Notes under the pieces: model-generated
The model's database searches: none
Told to the model about the DNA's origin: nothing
The model's input: only the letters and a program-made list of their open reading frames with translations
Shown: positions 1 through 7,512 of the stretch, in pieces
Numbering within the stretch: position 1 is the first letter of the stretch
Layout of the letters: the number at the start of each line of letters is the position of its first letter
Source: Bifidobacterium breve
GTDB taxonomy: Bacteria; Bacteroidota; Bacteroidia; Chitinophagales; Chitinophagaceae
Length of the DNA: 14,036 nt
Direction: 5' to 3'
Assembly: GCA_943323935.2 (NCBI GenBank)
Contig: CALPJR020000008.1
Span: 1 to 14,036, forward strand
Position numbers and translations under genes: made by a program

Positions 1-1050
1 GATTTAGGAGAAGAAGGCAAGCGTTTAATGAAAGAGGAAGTGGATGCAGATGATATTGCAGAAAATATTGCAAAAGCAACAGGCATACCCGTGCATAAAA
101 TGATGCAGTCGGAAAGAGAAAAATTATTGTATTTAGAAACGGCATTGCATGAAAGAGTGGTAGGACAGGAAGAAGCGATTACGGCAGTATCAGATGCAAT
201 TAGAAGAAGTAGGGCAGGATTACAAGATCCTAAAAAACCAATTGGTTCATTCATCTTTTTAGGCACAACTGGAGTAGGCAAAACAGAATTAGCAAAAGCT
301 TTGGCCAATTATTTGTTTGACGATGATAGTATGATGACAAGGATTGACATGAGTGAGTACCAGGAAAAACATACGGTGTCAAGATTAGTGGGTGCACCTC
401 CAGGTTATGTGGGCTATGAGGAAGGTGGACAGTTGACAGAATCGGTGCGTCGAAAGCCTTATAGTGTGGTACTATTGGATGAAATTGAAAAAGCGCATCC
501 AGATGTTTGGAATATTTTATTACAAGTGTTGGATGACGGACGTTTGACAGATAATAAAGGAAGGGTGGTCAATTTTAAAAATACCATCATCATTATGACA
601 AGTAATATTGGTAGTCATTTAATTCAGGATGCTTTTGAAGAAGTAACGGATCAAAATTTGGAAGAAAAAACTGCATTAGCAAAAACAGAAGTGATGGATT
701 TGCTAAAACAAACCATACGTCCTGAATTCTTAAATAGGGTAGATGATATCATCATGTTCTCTCCATTATTGAGAAAGCAGATGGCTTCGATTGTTCAAAT
801 TCAATTGAAACAATTAAAGTCTCTAGTGGCTGATAATGGCATGCAAATTGAATTTACAGATTACCTGGTTGAATACCTCTCTGAACAAGGCTTTGACATG
901 CAGTTTGGAGCAAGGCCTTTAAAGCGCTTAATTCAGAAATTAGTCGTGAATGAATTGAGTAAGCAAATTTTAAGTGGTGCCATTGATAAGTCCAAAAAAG
1001 TCTTAATTGATATTTTTGACGGGGTGGTTGTTTTTAGGAACGAGGGATAG
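1..1050 (+). CDS. clpB: ATP-dependent disaggregase ClpB, C-terminal part (5' end outside window)
   Basis: ClpB is a cytoplasmic hexameric AAA+ chaperone that pulls polypeptides out of aggregates together with DnaK. The reading frame is open from base 1, so the first internal Met at base 28 is not the start. The visible 349 residues cover the end of the middle domain, the whole second AAA+ module and the C-terminal small domain, roughly the last 40% of a usual 860-residue protein. Walker A (GTTGVGKT) lies at 262-285 and Walker B (VVLLDE) at 466-483. The segments [19 protein letters not shown] and [12 protein letters not shown] follow the family pattern. The linker ([13 protein letters not shown]) and the [11 protein letters not shown] segment favour ClpB over ClpC. 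No LGF/IGF-type ClpP-docking tripeptide is visible in the second AAA+ module, which also favours ClpB. The product ends normally at a TAG codon, followed by a strong terminator hairpin. Confidence 0.93.
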   Translation, partial: DLGEEGKRLMKEEVDADDIAENIAKATGIPVHKMMQSEREKLLYLETALHERVVGQEEAITAVSDAIRRSRAGLQDPKKPIGSFIFLGTTGVGKTELAKALANYLFDDDSMMTRIDMSEYQEKHTVSRLVGAPPGYVGYEEGGQLTESVRRKPYSVVLLDEIEKAHPDVWNILLQVLDDGRLTDNKGRVVNFKNTIIIMTSNIGSHLIQDAFEEVTDQNLEEKTALAKTEVMDLLKQTIRPEFLNRVDDIIMFSPLLRKQMASIVQIQLKQLKSLVADNGMQIEFTDYLVEYLSEQGFDMQFGARPLKRLIQKLVVNELSKQILSGAIDKSKKVLIDIFDGVVVFRNEG

Positions 1051-1052
1051 TT

Positions 1053-1083
1053 TTTGAAGTATTGAATTGTACTTGTATATTTG
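1053..1083 (+). promoter_or_regulatory. Bacteroidota-type promoter of the MFS gene
   Basis: A TTTG (-33 type) at 1053-1056 is separated by 19 bases from TATATTTG (-7 type, consensus TAnnTTTG) at 1076-1083. This is the arrangement known for the primary sigma factor of Bacteroidota. Transcription would start a few bases downstream, inside the left arm of the hairpin at 1081-1113, giving a leader of about 30 bases before the MFS ATG at 1122. Called from pattern only. Confidence 0.6.
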
Positions 1084-1121
1084 ACGGATAGGCAAATTTG
1101 CGCTATCCGTCAATTTATTTT
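1081..1121 (+). terminator. Intrinsic terminator downstream of clpB
   Basis: The perfect 11-bp inverted repeat TTGACGGATAG (1081-1091) / CTATCCGTCAA (1103-1113) encloses the loop GCAAATTTGCG. It is followed by the T-rich run TTTATTTT (1114-1121). The loop itself contains the 10-base palindrome GCAAATTTGC (1092-1101). It begins 30 bases after the clpB stop. It overlaps the promoter of the next gene and ends just before that gene's ATG, so it could also affect MFS expression. Confidence 0.75.
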
Positions 1122-2351
1122 ATGGCAAACACAAAGAAGGCAGCAGTTGGATTCATATTTCTCACATTGGTGATTGATATTGTGGGTCTTGGTATTATTA
1201 TTCCGGTTATTCCACAATTGATAAAGGGTTTATTGCACACCGATGATTTAAGCAAAGCGTCTTTGTATGGCGGATGGATGACTTTTTTATATGCAACCAT
1301 GCAATTCATATTTGCACCATTCATTGGAAGTCTTAGTGACAAATATGGCAGGAGGCCCGTGTTATTAATTTCACTATTAGGTTTTGGATTGGATTATTTG
1401 TTCTTAGCATTTGCGCCATCCATTCTATGGTTATTTATAGGCCGAACTATTTCTGGTATCACAGGCGCAAGTGTAACCACTGCATCGGCTTATATGGCCG
1501 ATATTAGTGATGATTCAAATAGAGCACAAAATTTTGGTATGATTGGCGCTGCCTTTGGAATAGGTTTTATTATTGGACCGATGCTTGGTGGATTTTTAGG
1601 AGAAATTGGGCCTAGATTACCTTTTTTTGTCGCTGCATCTTTAGCCTTGTTAAATGTGGTTTATGGGTATTTTGTATTACCTGAATCCTTGCCAGTGGAA
1701 AACAGAAGGGCCTTTGATTGGAAGAGATCAAATCCTTTAGGTTCTTTAGTGCATCTAAAAAAATATCCTGCAGTGTCGGGTTTGATTTTTTCTTTAGTCT
1801 TTATTTATTTAGCATCGCATGCGGTTCAGAGCAATTGGAGTTTTGCCAATATGGAAAAATTCAAATGGTCTCCTAAAATGATTGGACTTTCCTTAGGAAT
1901 GGTAGGGCTTTTGGTAGGTTTAGTGCAAGGTGTTTTAATTCGTTATATCAATCCAAAAATAGGCAACGAGAAATCGGTATATTTTGGCATTGCTTTATAT
2001 GCATTGGGTTTGATCTTATTTGCTTTTGCTAGTAGCTCATGGATGATGTTTGTATTTTTAATCCCCTATTGTTTGGGTGGGATTTCTGGACCAGCATTGC
2101 AAGCTTTAATTTCAGTCCATGTGCCTAAAAATGAACAAGGTGAATTGCAGGGATCATTAACAAGTATCATGAGTGTGACTTCCATTGCAGGACCATTGAT
2201 CATGACCAGTCTATTTGCCTATTTTACCAAGCCTGGAAATCCTATTTATTTTCCTGGAGCTTCTTTTTTAATGGGTGCAGTATTTATGATCATTAGTGCT
2301 GTGATTGCCTATACCGTTTTAAAGGGAGAAACTAAGTCAATTAAGGCTTAG
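1122..2351 (+). CDS. MFS exporter of the TCR/Tet (TetA-like) family
   Basis: This is an inner-membrane drug:proton antiporter-type transporter of 409 residues, the usual length, with about 12 hydrophobic segments. The TM1 segment IDIVGLGIIIPVIPQL carries an Asp at residue 19, matching the conserved TM1 Asp of TetA. MFS motif A (GSLSDKYGRRP) is at residues 69-79, and GRTISGITGASVTTASAYMA at residues 107-126 closely resembles the TetA TM4 region. A conserved Asp is also present at residue 91. The TM9 Asp that TetA(B) needs for transport (D285) aligns with Tyr293 here, so tetracycline should not be assumed as substrate. The ATG at 1122 is preferred to an in-frame TTG at 1098, because the TTG would lie inside the terminator hairpin and would add residues unlike the family N-terminus. 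The gene has its own promoter and is followed after 45 bases by punA. Confidence 0.85.
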   Translation: MANTKKAAVGFIFLTLVIDIVGLGIIIPVIPQLIKGLLHTDDLSKASLYGGWMTFLYATMQFIFAPFIGSLSDKYGRRPVLLISLLGFGLDYLFLAFAPSILWLFIGRTISGITGASVTTASAYMADISDDSNRAQNFGMIGAAFGIGFIIGPMLGGFLGEIGPRLPFFVAASLALLNVVYGYFVLPESLPVENRRAFDWKRSNPLGSLVHLKKYPAVSGLIFSLVFIYLASHAVQSNWSFANMEKFKWSPKMIGLSLGMVGLLVGLVQGVLIRYINPKIGNEKSVYFGIALYALGLILFAFASSSWMMFVFLIPYCLGGISGPALQALISVHVPKNEQGELQGSLTSIMSVTSIAGPLIMTSLFAYFTKPGNPIYFPGASFLMGAVFMIISAVIAYTVLKGETKSIKA

Positions 2352-2367
2352 AGTCCATTACTGTTGT

Positions 2368-2375
2368 TATATTTG
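2368..2375 (+). promoter_or_regulatory. Probable -7 promoter element for punA
   Basis: TATATTTG is an exact match to the Bacteroidota TAnnTTTG -7 element, 17 bases after the MFS stop and 21 bases before the punA ATG. No good TTTG sits at the expected -33 distance, which would fall inside the end of the MFS gene. The element may be weak, or punA may be transcribed partly from upstream. Confidence 0.4.
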
Positions 2376-2396
2376 TGGCTCAATAAAGGCCAATTT

Positions 2397-3224
2397 ATGT
2401 CTCCATTAATGCAACAGTTAGAAGCAACTGCAGGGTTTATTCAGTCAAAAATTACTACAAAAGCAAATACTGCTATCATTTTAGGTAGTGGATTAGGAAA
2501 TCTATCAAGTGTGATTGAAGCCGATTTCAGTATACCCTATAATGAAATTCCAAATTTTCCTGTGAGTACTGTTGAGGGACATAAAGGAAGGTTGATTTTG
2601 GGTACATTGAATGGTAAAAAAGTTTGGGTCATGGAAGGCCGTTTCCATTTCTACGAAGGGTATACTGCTGAACAAGTTGTTTTCCCAATCCGTGTATTAA
2701 AATTATTAGGCGTAGAAAATCTTTTGTTGTCAAATGCCGCTGGTGGTGTCAACAAGGATTATGAAGTGGGGGATTTAATGATCATCAAAGACCATATTAG
2801 TTTTTTTACACCCAATCCTTTATTGGGGAAAAATGAGCCTGCACTTGGTACACGTTTTCCAGACATGAGCGAGCCCTATGCCAATGCGTTTATTGAAAAA
2901 GCAAAACTAATTGCAGCAGTAAATAAAATTAAAGTGCACGAAGGTGTTTATGTTGGCGTGACAGGTCCAACTTTTGAAACAAGAGCAGAATATCAACTCA
3001 TCAAAATTGCTGGCGGAGATGTGGTTGGCATGAGTACAGTGCAAGAAAACATTGCTGCAGTGCATTGTGGTATGAAAGTTTTTGCCATGAGTGTAGTCAC
3101 CGATTTAGGTATAAGAGAAGACAATAATGTCATCACCCACGAAGAAGTGTTGGCAGCAGCAAATGCAGCCGAACCTTTATTAACAGTAATTTTCAGTGCA
3201 TTGGTAAAAGAAATCGCTGCATAA
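2397..3224 (+). CDS. punA: Purine-nucleoside phosphorylase, class I (trimeric PNP family)
   Basis: This cytoplasmic enzyme performs the phosphorolysis of purine (deoxy)ribonucleosides to base plus (deoxy)ribose-1-phosphate in purine salvage. The product is 275 residues, normal for the family. Visible hallmarks are the phosphate-binding GSGLG (30-34), EGHKGRL (60-66), GRFHFYEG (81-88), SNAAGG (112-117), TGPTFETRAE with the catalytic-site Glu (189-198), VVGMSTVQE (209-217) and THEEV with its His (247-251). The residue matching the base-recognising Asn243 of the human enzyme is Asp236 (MSVVTDLG, codon 3102-3104), which bears on substrate choice. The ATG at 2397 is chosen over a TTG at 2364, because the TTG lies upstream of the likely promoter element and encodes no family sequence. 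The putative porin gene follows after 38 bases, perhaps co-transcribed. Confidence 0.93.
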   Translation: MSPLMQQLEATAGFIQSKITTKANTAIILGSGLGNLSSVIEADFSIPYNEIPNFPVSTVEGHKGRLILGTLNGKKVWVMEGRFHFYEGYTAEQVVFPIRVLKLLGVENLLLSNAAGGVNKDYEVGDLMIIKDHISFFTPNPLLGKNEPALGTRFPDMSEPYANAFIEKAKLIAAVNKIKVHEGVYVGVTGPTFETRAEYQLIKIAGGDVVGMSTVQENIAAVHCGMKVFAMSVVTDLGIREDNNVITHEEVLAAANAAEPLLTVIFSALVKEIAA

Positions 3225-3262
3225 GGCAATTGTTTTTTCATAGCACGAACATAATAACGAAC

Positions 3263-5248
3263 ATGAGGACTAAGCGTATTTTATTCATCTGTTGTTTTGC
3301 AACTTGTCTATTTATTGGACAGTTGAGTGCACAGAATATGCGCTTTAATTCATTTGGTGGCGGGGGAGGAGGTGCAACAGACTCCTTGCAAAAAAGAGAT
3401 AAGGCGGAGGACTCAATAGCTATTTTTTATCGGTTGTACAATAGCTTGGCCATTCAGAATATGGATACAAGTATAAATGATTTCTTTTCAAAATTTATCC
3501 TGCCTTACAGTAATTATCATTTAGGAAATTTAGGGAATGCTAGCAGATCCTTTTTGTTTAATCCATTACAGAGAGGGGGATGGGATGCAGGTTTTAGGTC
3601 ATATGAGGTTTATAATTATACACTAGAGCAAACTCCATTTTATCAAACCACCAAGCCATATACAGAATTAGGGTATTTGTTGGGAGGTAAAGGGGAACAA
3701 TTAATAGAATTATTGCATACCCAAAATAAAACCAAGCAGTTCAATTATTCTTTTGCCTATCGTTTTAGCAACGCACCAGGAAATTTAAAAAACCAGCATG
3801 CGAACTTGAATAATATGCGCATTGCTGCAAATTATCAATCAAAACGCAAGCGCTATGCTTCTTATTGGGTCATGTTAATGAATAAGTCTGCTTCTTCTGA
3901 AAATGGCGGATTAGTAAACAGTCAATTAATTGATAGCCTTTCATTAAATAACCCCTATGAACTAGAAACAAGATTGGGGATTAGTGGTGCTTCATTTAGA
4001 AATCCATTTAATACCAGTATTGCCACTGGCACAACCTATAAGGAGCAAAATTTTGTATGGAAGCAGACCTATGATATTGGACAAAAAGATTCTGTAGTGA
4101 AGGACACGGTGACGACTTATTTATTTTATCCTAGACTCCGATTCCAGAATGAAATAAAATACCAATCCAATCAATTTATTTTTGCTGACACGAACCCTTT
4201 GGCGCTCAATTATGAGCAGTATTTTAATTACAAATTACCAGTGGGAAATACCATGTTATTTCAAGATCAATGGAGAAGATTCACGAATGAATTTAGCTTA
4301 GTTTCTTTTCCTGAAAAAACCAATCCCAATCAATTCCTTCAAGTTGGACTTGGTTACCAGCAATTGAATTTTAAAGACACCCTACTTAGTTGGTCCAATC
4401 ATGATGTATATGGACTTGGTGTCTATAAAAATAAAACCAAGAACCTGCGTTGGGATATTCAAGCATCTGGAAAATTATTTTTAAATGGCTACCATGCAGG
4501 AGATTATGAAGCATTGTTTTCTTTGACGAGTGTATTCAATAAAAAAGGGGATCAAGTTGCTTTATGGTTGCAAAATTCAAATCGTACGCCTTCCTTTAAT
4601 CGTCTTGGTATCACCGCATTTCCTATTTCCAAATTAAGTGGTATTGATAAAGAAAATATTATAGAGGCTGGTGCAATGTGGGATCAAAAAAGCCGTGGTT
4701 TAACTGCCTCGTTTCAGTACAAGCTCATTCAAAATTTTCAATATTTTGGTTCAGGGTATCAACCATTGGTTTATGATAAGGCATTGAGTTATATTAAGGG
4801 TACTGTATCCAATCAATTGAAATTAAGTACGCATTGGAATTGGTACAATGAGCTAAGTTTACAGTTAGTAGATCCCAATGCGCCATTGCATTTGCCTGTT
4901 ATTTTCACTAGACAGCGCCTTGCTTTTGAGGGCAATTTCTTTAAAAACTTATTCCTATCAACTGGCTTTGAATTGATCTATCATAGTGCTTTTCGACCCG
5001 ACGCATATATGCCACTTACTGGACAGTTCTACCTACAAGATCAATTTACAACCAATAATAGGCCTATTGCCAATGCGTTTTTAAATTTCAGGATCAAAAG
5101 ATTCAAAGGATTTATACGCATGGAACAGCTGAATACTTTGTTAGCCACTAGTAATCAATTAGGTACACGTTATCAATTTACTGCACCAAATTATCCAGGA
5201 ACAGGGACTTGGTTAAGGTTTGGTATTTGGTGGAATTTTATCAATTAG
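3263..5248 (+). CDS. Putative outer-membrane porin (Bacteroidota Porin_10-like)
   Basis: The 661-residue protein begins with a clear Sec signal peptide: MRTKRILF, a hydrophobic core, and a likely cut at LSA|Q after residue 23. The mature N-terminus has a six-glycine run (residues 32-37). The rest is rich in alternating aromatic and polar segments typical of beta strands. It ends in an amphipathic aromatic strand (WLRFGIWWNFIN), as expected for BAM-inserted barrels. The YNYTLEQTPFYQTTKPYTEL region and the following GYLLGGKGEQ look like the Bacteroidota putative porin family. The substrate is unknown; lying directly behind punA it could admit nucleosides, but this is only a neighbourhood argument. 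The ATG at 3263 is chosen because it places the charged n-region at the start; an upstream in-frame TTG at 3230 would bury the signal peptide. No promoter match was found in the 38-base gap. Confidence 0.75.
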   Translation: MRTKRILFICCFATCLFIGQLSAQNMRFNSFGGGGGGATDSLQKRDKAEDSIAIFYRLYNSLAIQNMDTSINDFFSKFILPYSNYHLGNLGNASRSFLFNPLQRGGWDAGFRSYEVYNYTLEQTPFYQTTKPYTELGYLLGGKGEQLIELLHTQNKTKQFNYSFAYRFSNAPGNLKNQHANLNNMRIAANYQSKRKRYASYWVMLMNKSASSENGGLVNSQLIDSLSLNNPYELETRLGISGASFRNPFNTSIATGTTYKEQNFVWKQTYDIGQKDSVVKDTVTTYLFYPRLRFQNEIKYQSNQFIFADTNPLALNYEQYFNYKLPVGNTMLFQDQWRRFTNEFSLVSFPEKTNPNQFLQVGLGYQQLNFKDTLLSWSNHDVYGLGVYKNKTKNLRWDIQASGKLFLNGYHAGDYEALFSLTSVFNKKGDQVALWLQNSNRTPSFNRLGITAFPISKLSGIDKENIIEAGAMWDQKSRGLTASFQYKLIQNFQYFGSGYQPLVYDKALSYIKGTVSNQLKLSTHWNWYNELSLQLVDPNAPLHLPVIFTRQRLAFEGNFFKNLFLSTGFELIYHSAFRPDAYMPLTGQFYLQDQFTTNNRPIANAFLNFRIKRFKGFIRMEQLNTLLATSNQLGTRYQFTAPNYPGTGTWLRFGIWWNFIN

Positions 5249-5260
5249 TACTACCTTTGT

Positions 5261-5638
5261 ATGGTGAAGCAATTTTTGACCATCCTACTTTTATTTGTGT
5301 ACAGTTTTTCCAGCATTGGAGCAACTGTAAAAGCACATCTATGTGCTGGGAAAGTTCAAAAATGTTTATGCGCAAAATCAGCTAAAGGAAAGTCTTCTAA
5401 AAAAGATACTTGTTGTGCAGAAAAAACAAGTTTTGTTAAAAAGCAAGACCTTCATCAGTCTGCCGAATTTCAAGCAGTAAAAAAGAGTATTCTTGTAACA
5501 ACTATTCCTGTTTTTAATTTTACATACACAGTTCCTACTGTAGTTGTAAAACATACTTCCATTCAATTACATTCCAAGAAGGGGCTGTTATTTACAGGTC
5601 CGCCAATCTATGCCTTAGATTGTCTTTATTTAATTTGA
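5261..5638 (+). CDS. HYC_CC_PP-type small secreted cysteine-rich protein
   Basis: This is a 125-residue exported protein of unknown biochemical role. After a hydrophobic signal segment (residues 3-20) it shows HLC (H26, C28), then C35 and C37, a CC pair (C51, C52) in a lysine-rich stretch, GPP (113-115) and a final Cys121. The order HxC, CC, PP matches the Bacteroidota family named HYC_CC_PP, whose members often sit beside metal-efflux or TonB-receptor genes. The paired thiols and several His (26, 65, 98, 104) fit metal or redox chemistry in the periplasm, but this is inferred. It starts 12 bases after the porin stop and heads the run of metal-related genes, with 93 bases to the next one. There is no other in-frame ATG near the start, so 5261 is firm. 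Confidence 0.75.
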   Translation: MVKQFLTILLLFVYSFSSIGATVKAHLCAGKVQKCLCAKSAKGKSSKKDTCCAEKTSFVKKQDLHQSAEFQAVKKSILVTTIPVFNFTYTVPTVVVKHTSIQLHSKKGLLFTGPPIYALDCLYLI

Positions 5639-5731
5639 TTTTAAACTAGTTACGACAATGGAGTCGGCAATATGATGTTGCGGCATCCATGCTATTTGTA
5701 TTCCTAGTATTTTAAAAATCAAAATTATTTT

Positions 5732-6292
5732 ATGAAAAAATTTATTCTATTTTCTGGCTTTATAATGGCTATTCTTTTCTCTGCAAATGCCCAAACTGCA
5801 ACTAAATTAAAAGTATCAGGTAATTGTGGTATGTGTAAATCAAGTATCGAAAAAGCGGCAAAAACAGCTGGCGCAACTACTGCCAATTGGGATATGGATG
5901 CGAAAATATTGACTTTAATGTTTGATGGTAAAACCAATCTAGACAAGATCGAAACTGCAATTGCTGCTATTGGATATGATACTGAGCATAAAACAGCTAC
6001 AAAAGCATCTTATGATGCATTGCATGAGTGTTGCAAATATGATCGTGATTCAACTCAAGTTGCAGAGATTAAGAAGGTGACACTTGTTGCTTCTGGTTTA
6101 ACTTGTTCTATGTGTTCTAAAGCCATATTTAAAGCTTTATCTAAATTAGATTTTGTAGAAGATGTGAAAGTAGACATTGAAAAGTCAATGTATATTTTAG
6201 CTTTTAAGAATGGTAAAAAAGTGGAGATAGATCAAATCAAATCAGCAGTGACAGATGCAGGGTTTGGTGTACAAAGTTTGGTATATGAATAG
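5732..6292 (+). CDS. Secreted tandem HMA-domain metal-binding protein
   Basis: The 186-residue protein has a Sec signal peptide (1-20, ending SANA|Q) and two heavy-metal-associated domains. The first (about 24-85) carries GNCGMC with C32 and C35. The second (about 115-184) carries GLTCSMC with C125 and C128. Each CxxC sits in the loop before the first helix, as in soft-metal chaperones such as Atx1/CopZ and in MerP. The linker contains LHECCKYD (H98, C100, C101), an additional potential metal site. Most HMA chaperones are cytoplasmic; this one is exported, so it should act in the periplasm, plausibly binding metal and passing it to the efflux pump encoded downstream. Cu(I), Zn(II) or Hg(II) binding cannot be told apart from sequence. 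The stop overlaps the next start by 8 bases, indicating translational coupling. Confidence 0.88.
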   Translation: MKKFILFSGFIMAILFSANAQTATKLKVSGNCGMCKSSIEKAAKTAGATTANWDMDAKILTLMFDGKTNLDKIETAIAAIGYDTEHKTATKASYDALHECCKYDRDSTQVAEIKKVTLVASGLTCSMCSKAIFKALSKLDFVEDVKVDIEKSMYILAFKNGKKVEIDQIKSAVTDAGFGVQSLVYE

Positions 6293-7088
6293 TCGGGTTC
6301 TGCCAATTGGATTTTGCGGATTGATCATTGCAATATTTGCTTTTTTACCTACGATTGCGCAAGAGCTTTATATCTTTACGGATCCTGCAAGCACAAAGCC
6401 TGCTAGGTCAATAGGCTTAAAGCATAGTTTTCAAAAAATGGGTGGAAACTCAAATAGAAACAATCAGTATACGCAGATGCAATTTGGACTTAGTAAAAAA
6501 GTATCACTTTATCTAGGCACGAATTATAATGGCAAGGATGCTTATGTTCAATATCGTTTCTATACAAAAGACGCGATGTATGCACATACAAGATTTGCTT
6601 TTTATGCCAAATCCATCCAAACCAATCTTAAAGCAATCCATACCAGTGCTGTCTTATTGGATGGAGAAGAGTCTGTCAATGGGCTGGGATTTATTGCAAC
6701 GCAATTAAAGCATAAATGGGCGAGCTCTCTTAGTTTGGGTTATGTTGAAAAACAAAATTGGAGTCAACATTATGGAAGGGGTGCTTTTCAGTATAGTTTT
6801 TCCAATGGACTTTTAGTGTATCCCAAACGTTATTCCTCCTATGGACAAACCAATGTGAATTTATATTTGGAGCTATTGGGACAAAAATTATTATCGGGTA
6901 GGGGACAATATTTAGACGCTGCACCAGCTATCCAAATGATTTTTAATAGCCAGGCAAAACTGAACCTAGGCTATCGATTTGCTTTACTAGAAAAAACCAA
7001 TAGAATGACCAATAATAGTCTATTCATTAGCTTGGATTACCTATTTTTTAACGCTTTGCCTAAGCTAAAACAACGAAAAAAGCTGTAA
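6285..7088 (+). CDS. Uncharacterised secreted outer-membrane beta-barrel-like protein
   Basis: I do not recognise a named family for this 267-residue protein. It has a signal peptide (hydrophobic residues 7-24, likely cut near TIA|QE) followed by ELYIFTDPAS at the mature N-terminus. The body alternates aromatic and polar residues in short strands (SLYLGTNYNGKDAYVQYRFY, SLSLGYVEK, FQYSFSNGLLVYP) and finishes with NSLFISLDYLFFN, which suggests a small beta-barrel, although a basic tail (LKQRKKL) follows the last strand. ATG 6285 is chosen because it overlaps the HMA stop by only 8 bases and places Arg4 before the hydrophobic core; an in-frame ATG at 6255 would lengthen the overlap and add nothing family-like. 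Its coupling to the HMA gene suggests a role linked to metal handling at the outer membrane, but this is inference. Confidence 0.7.
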   Translation: MNSRVLPIGFCGLIIAIFAFLPTIAQELYIFTDPASTKPARSIGLKHSFQKMGGNSNRNNQYTQMQFGLSKKVSLYLGTNYNGKDAYVQYRFYTKDAMYAHTRFAFYAKSIQTNLKAIHTSAVLLDGEESVNGLGFIATQLKHKWASSLSLGYVEKQNWSQHYGRGAFQYSFSNGLLVYPKRYSSYGQTNVNLYLELLGQKLLSGRGQYLDAAPAIQMIFNSQAKLNLGYRFALLEKTNRMTNNSLFISLDYLFFNALPKLKQRKKL

Positions 7089-7097
7089 CTTTAAAAG

Positions 7098-7481
7098 GTG
7101 AAAAAAGCACTTACAATATTTTTGATGTCTCTGTATCTCCTAGGAGCTACAGAGGCTTATCAATTATTGAAGATACCTAATTTGATTGCGCACTATAAAA
7201 CGCATCAACAAATCACAGAAGGTATTAGTTTTAGTCGATTTATTGATGTACACTATTTTTCGGTTCAAACTTATGATAGTGATTTTCAACAAGACATGGA
7301 ATTGCCTTTTAAATCTTCCAATAGAACTATTTCGCTTTTAAATTTTGTGAGTGTTTTTGCTCCAAAAAATTTAACGATTCAGCCAATCGTATTTCCTATC
7401 AATCGAACCTATCCTGTTGTAGATGATCGATTCGATCTTTCTACCAAACTGAATGCCATCTTTCAGCCTCCAAGAGCATAA
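7098..7481 (+). CDS. Small secreted protein with DxDMxLPFK-like motif, GTG start
   Basis: This 127-residue exported protein has unknown function. A signal peptide (KKALTIFLMSLYLLGATEA) precedes YQLLKIPNLIAHYKTHQQI, then ISFSRFIDVHYF (His52), DFQQDMELPFKS (residues 62-73), and a C-terminal IFQPPRA. I recall similar small proteins in Bacteroidota next to metal-efflux and TonB-receptor genes, but cannot name the family. The histidines (32, 36, 52) and acidic DSDFQQD stretch could bind metal. GTG 7098 is chosen because it gives a proper MKK signal start 9 bases after the previous stop; no ATG is available upstream in that gap. The PP near the C-terminus recalls the HYC_CC_PP protein at the head of the cluster, yet Cys is wholly absent here. 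Confidence 0.7.
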   Translation: MKKALTIFLMSLYLLGATEAYQLLKIPNLIAHYKTHQQITEGISFSRFIDVHYFSVQTYDSDFQQDMELPFKSSNRTISLLNFVSVFAPKNLTIQPIVFPINRTYPVVDDRFDLSTKLNAIFQPPRA

Positions 7482-7512
7482 TATTTCATTTTTCTATTAA
7501 TAATATACTTTA

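Noticed and set aside
1098..1121. TTG start giving an 8-residue longer MFS protein
   Set aside because: It lies inside the terminator hairpin and the extra residues do not resemble the family; ATG 1122 fits TetA-like N-termini.
1122..2351. Acquired tetracycline resistance gene
   Set aside because: Composition matches neighbours, no mobile element is nearby, and the TM9 Asp is missing.
5252..5259. TACCTTTG, an exact TAnnTTTG match before the HYC_CC_PP gene
   Set aside because: It ends one base before the ATG, so a transcript from it would start within the coding region; no well-spaced TTTG is found upstream. Co-transcription from further upstream is more likely.
5639..5731. Possible riboswitch or small RNA in the 93-base gap before the HMA gene
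   Set aside because: Only 4-bp inverted repeats were found and no promoter match; nothing supports a structured RNA.
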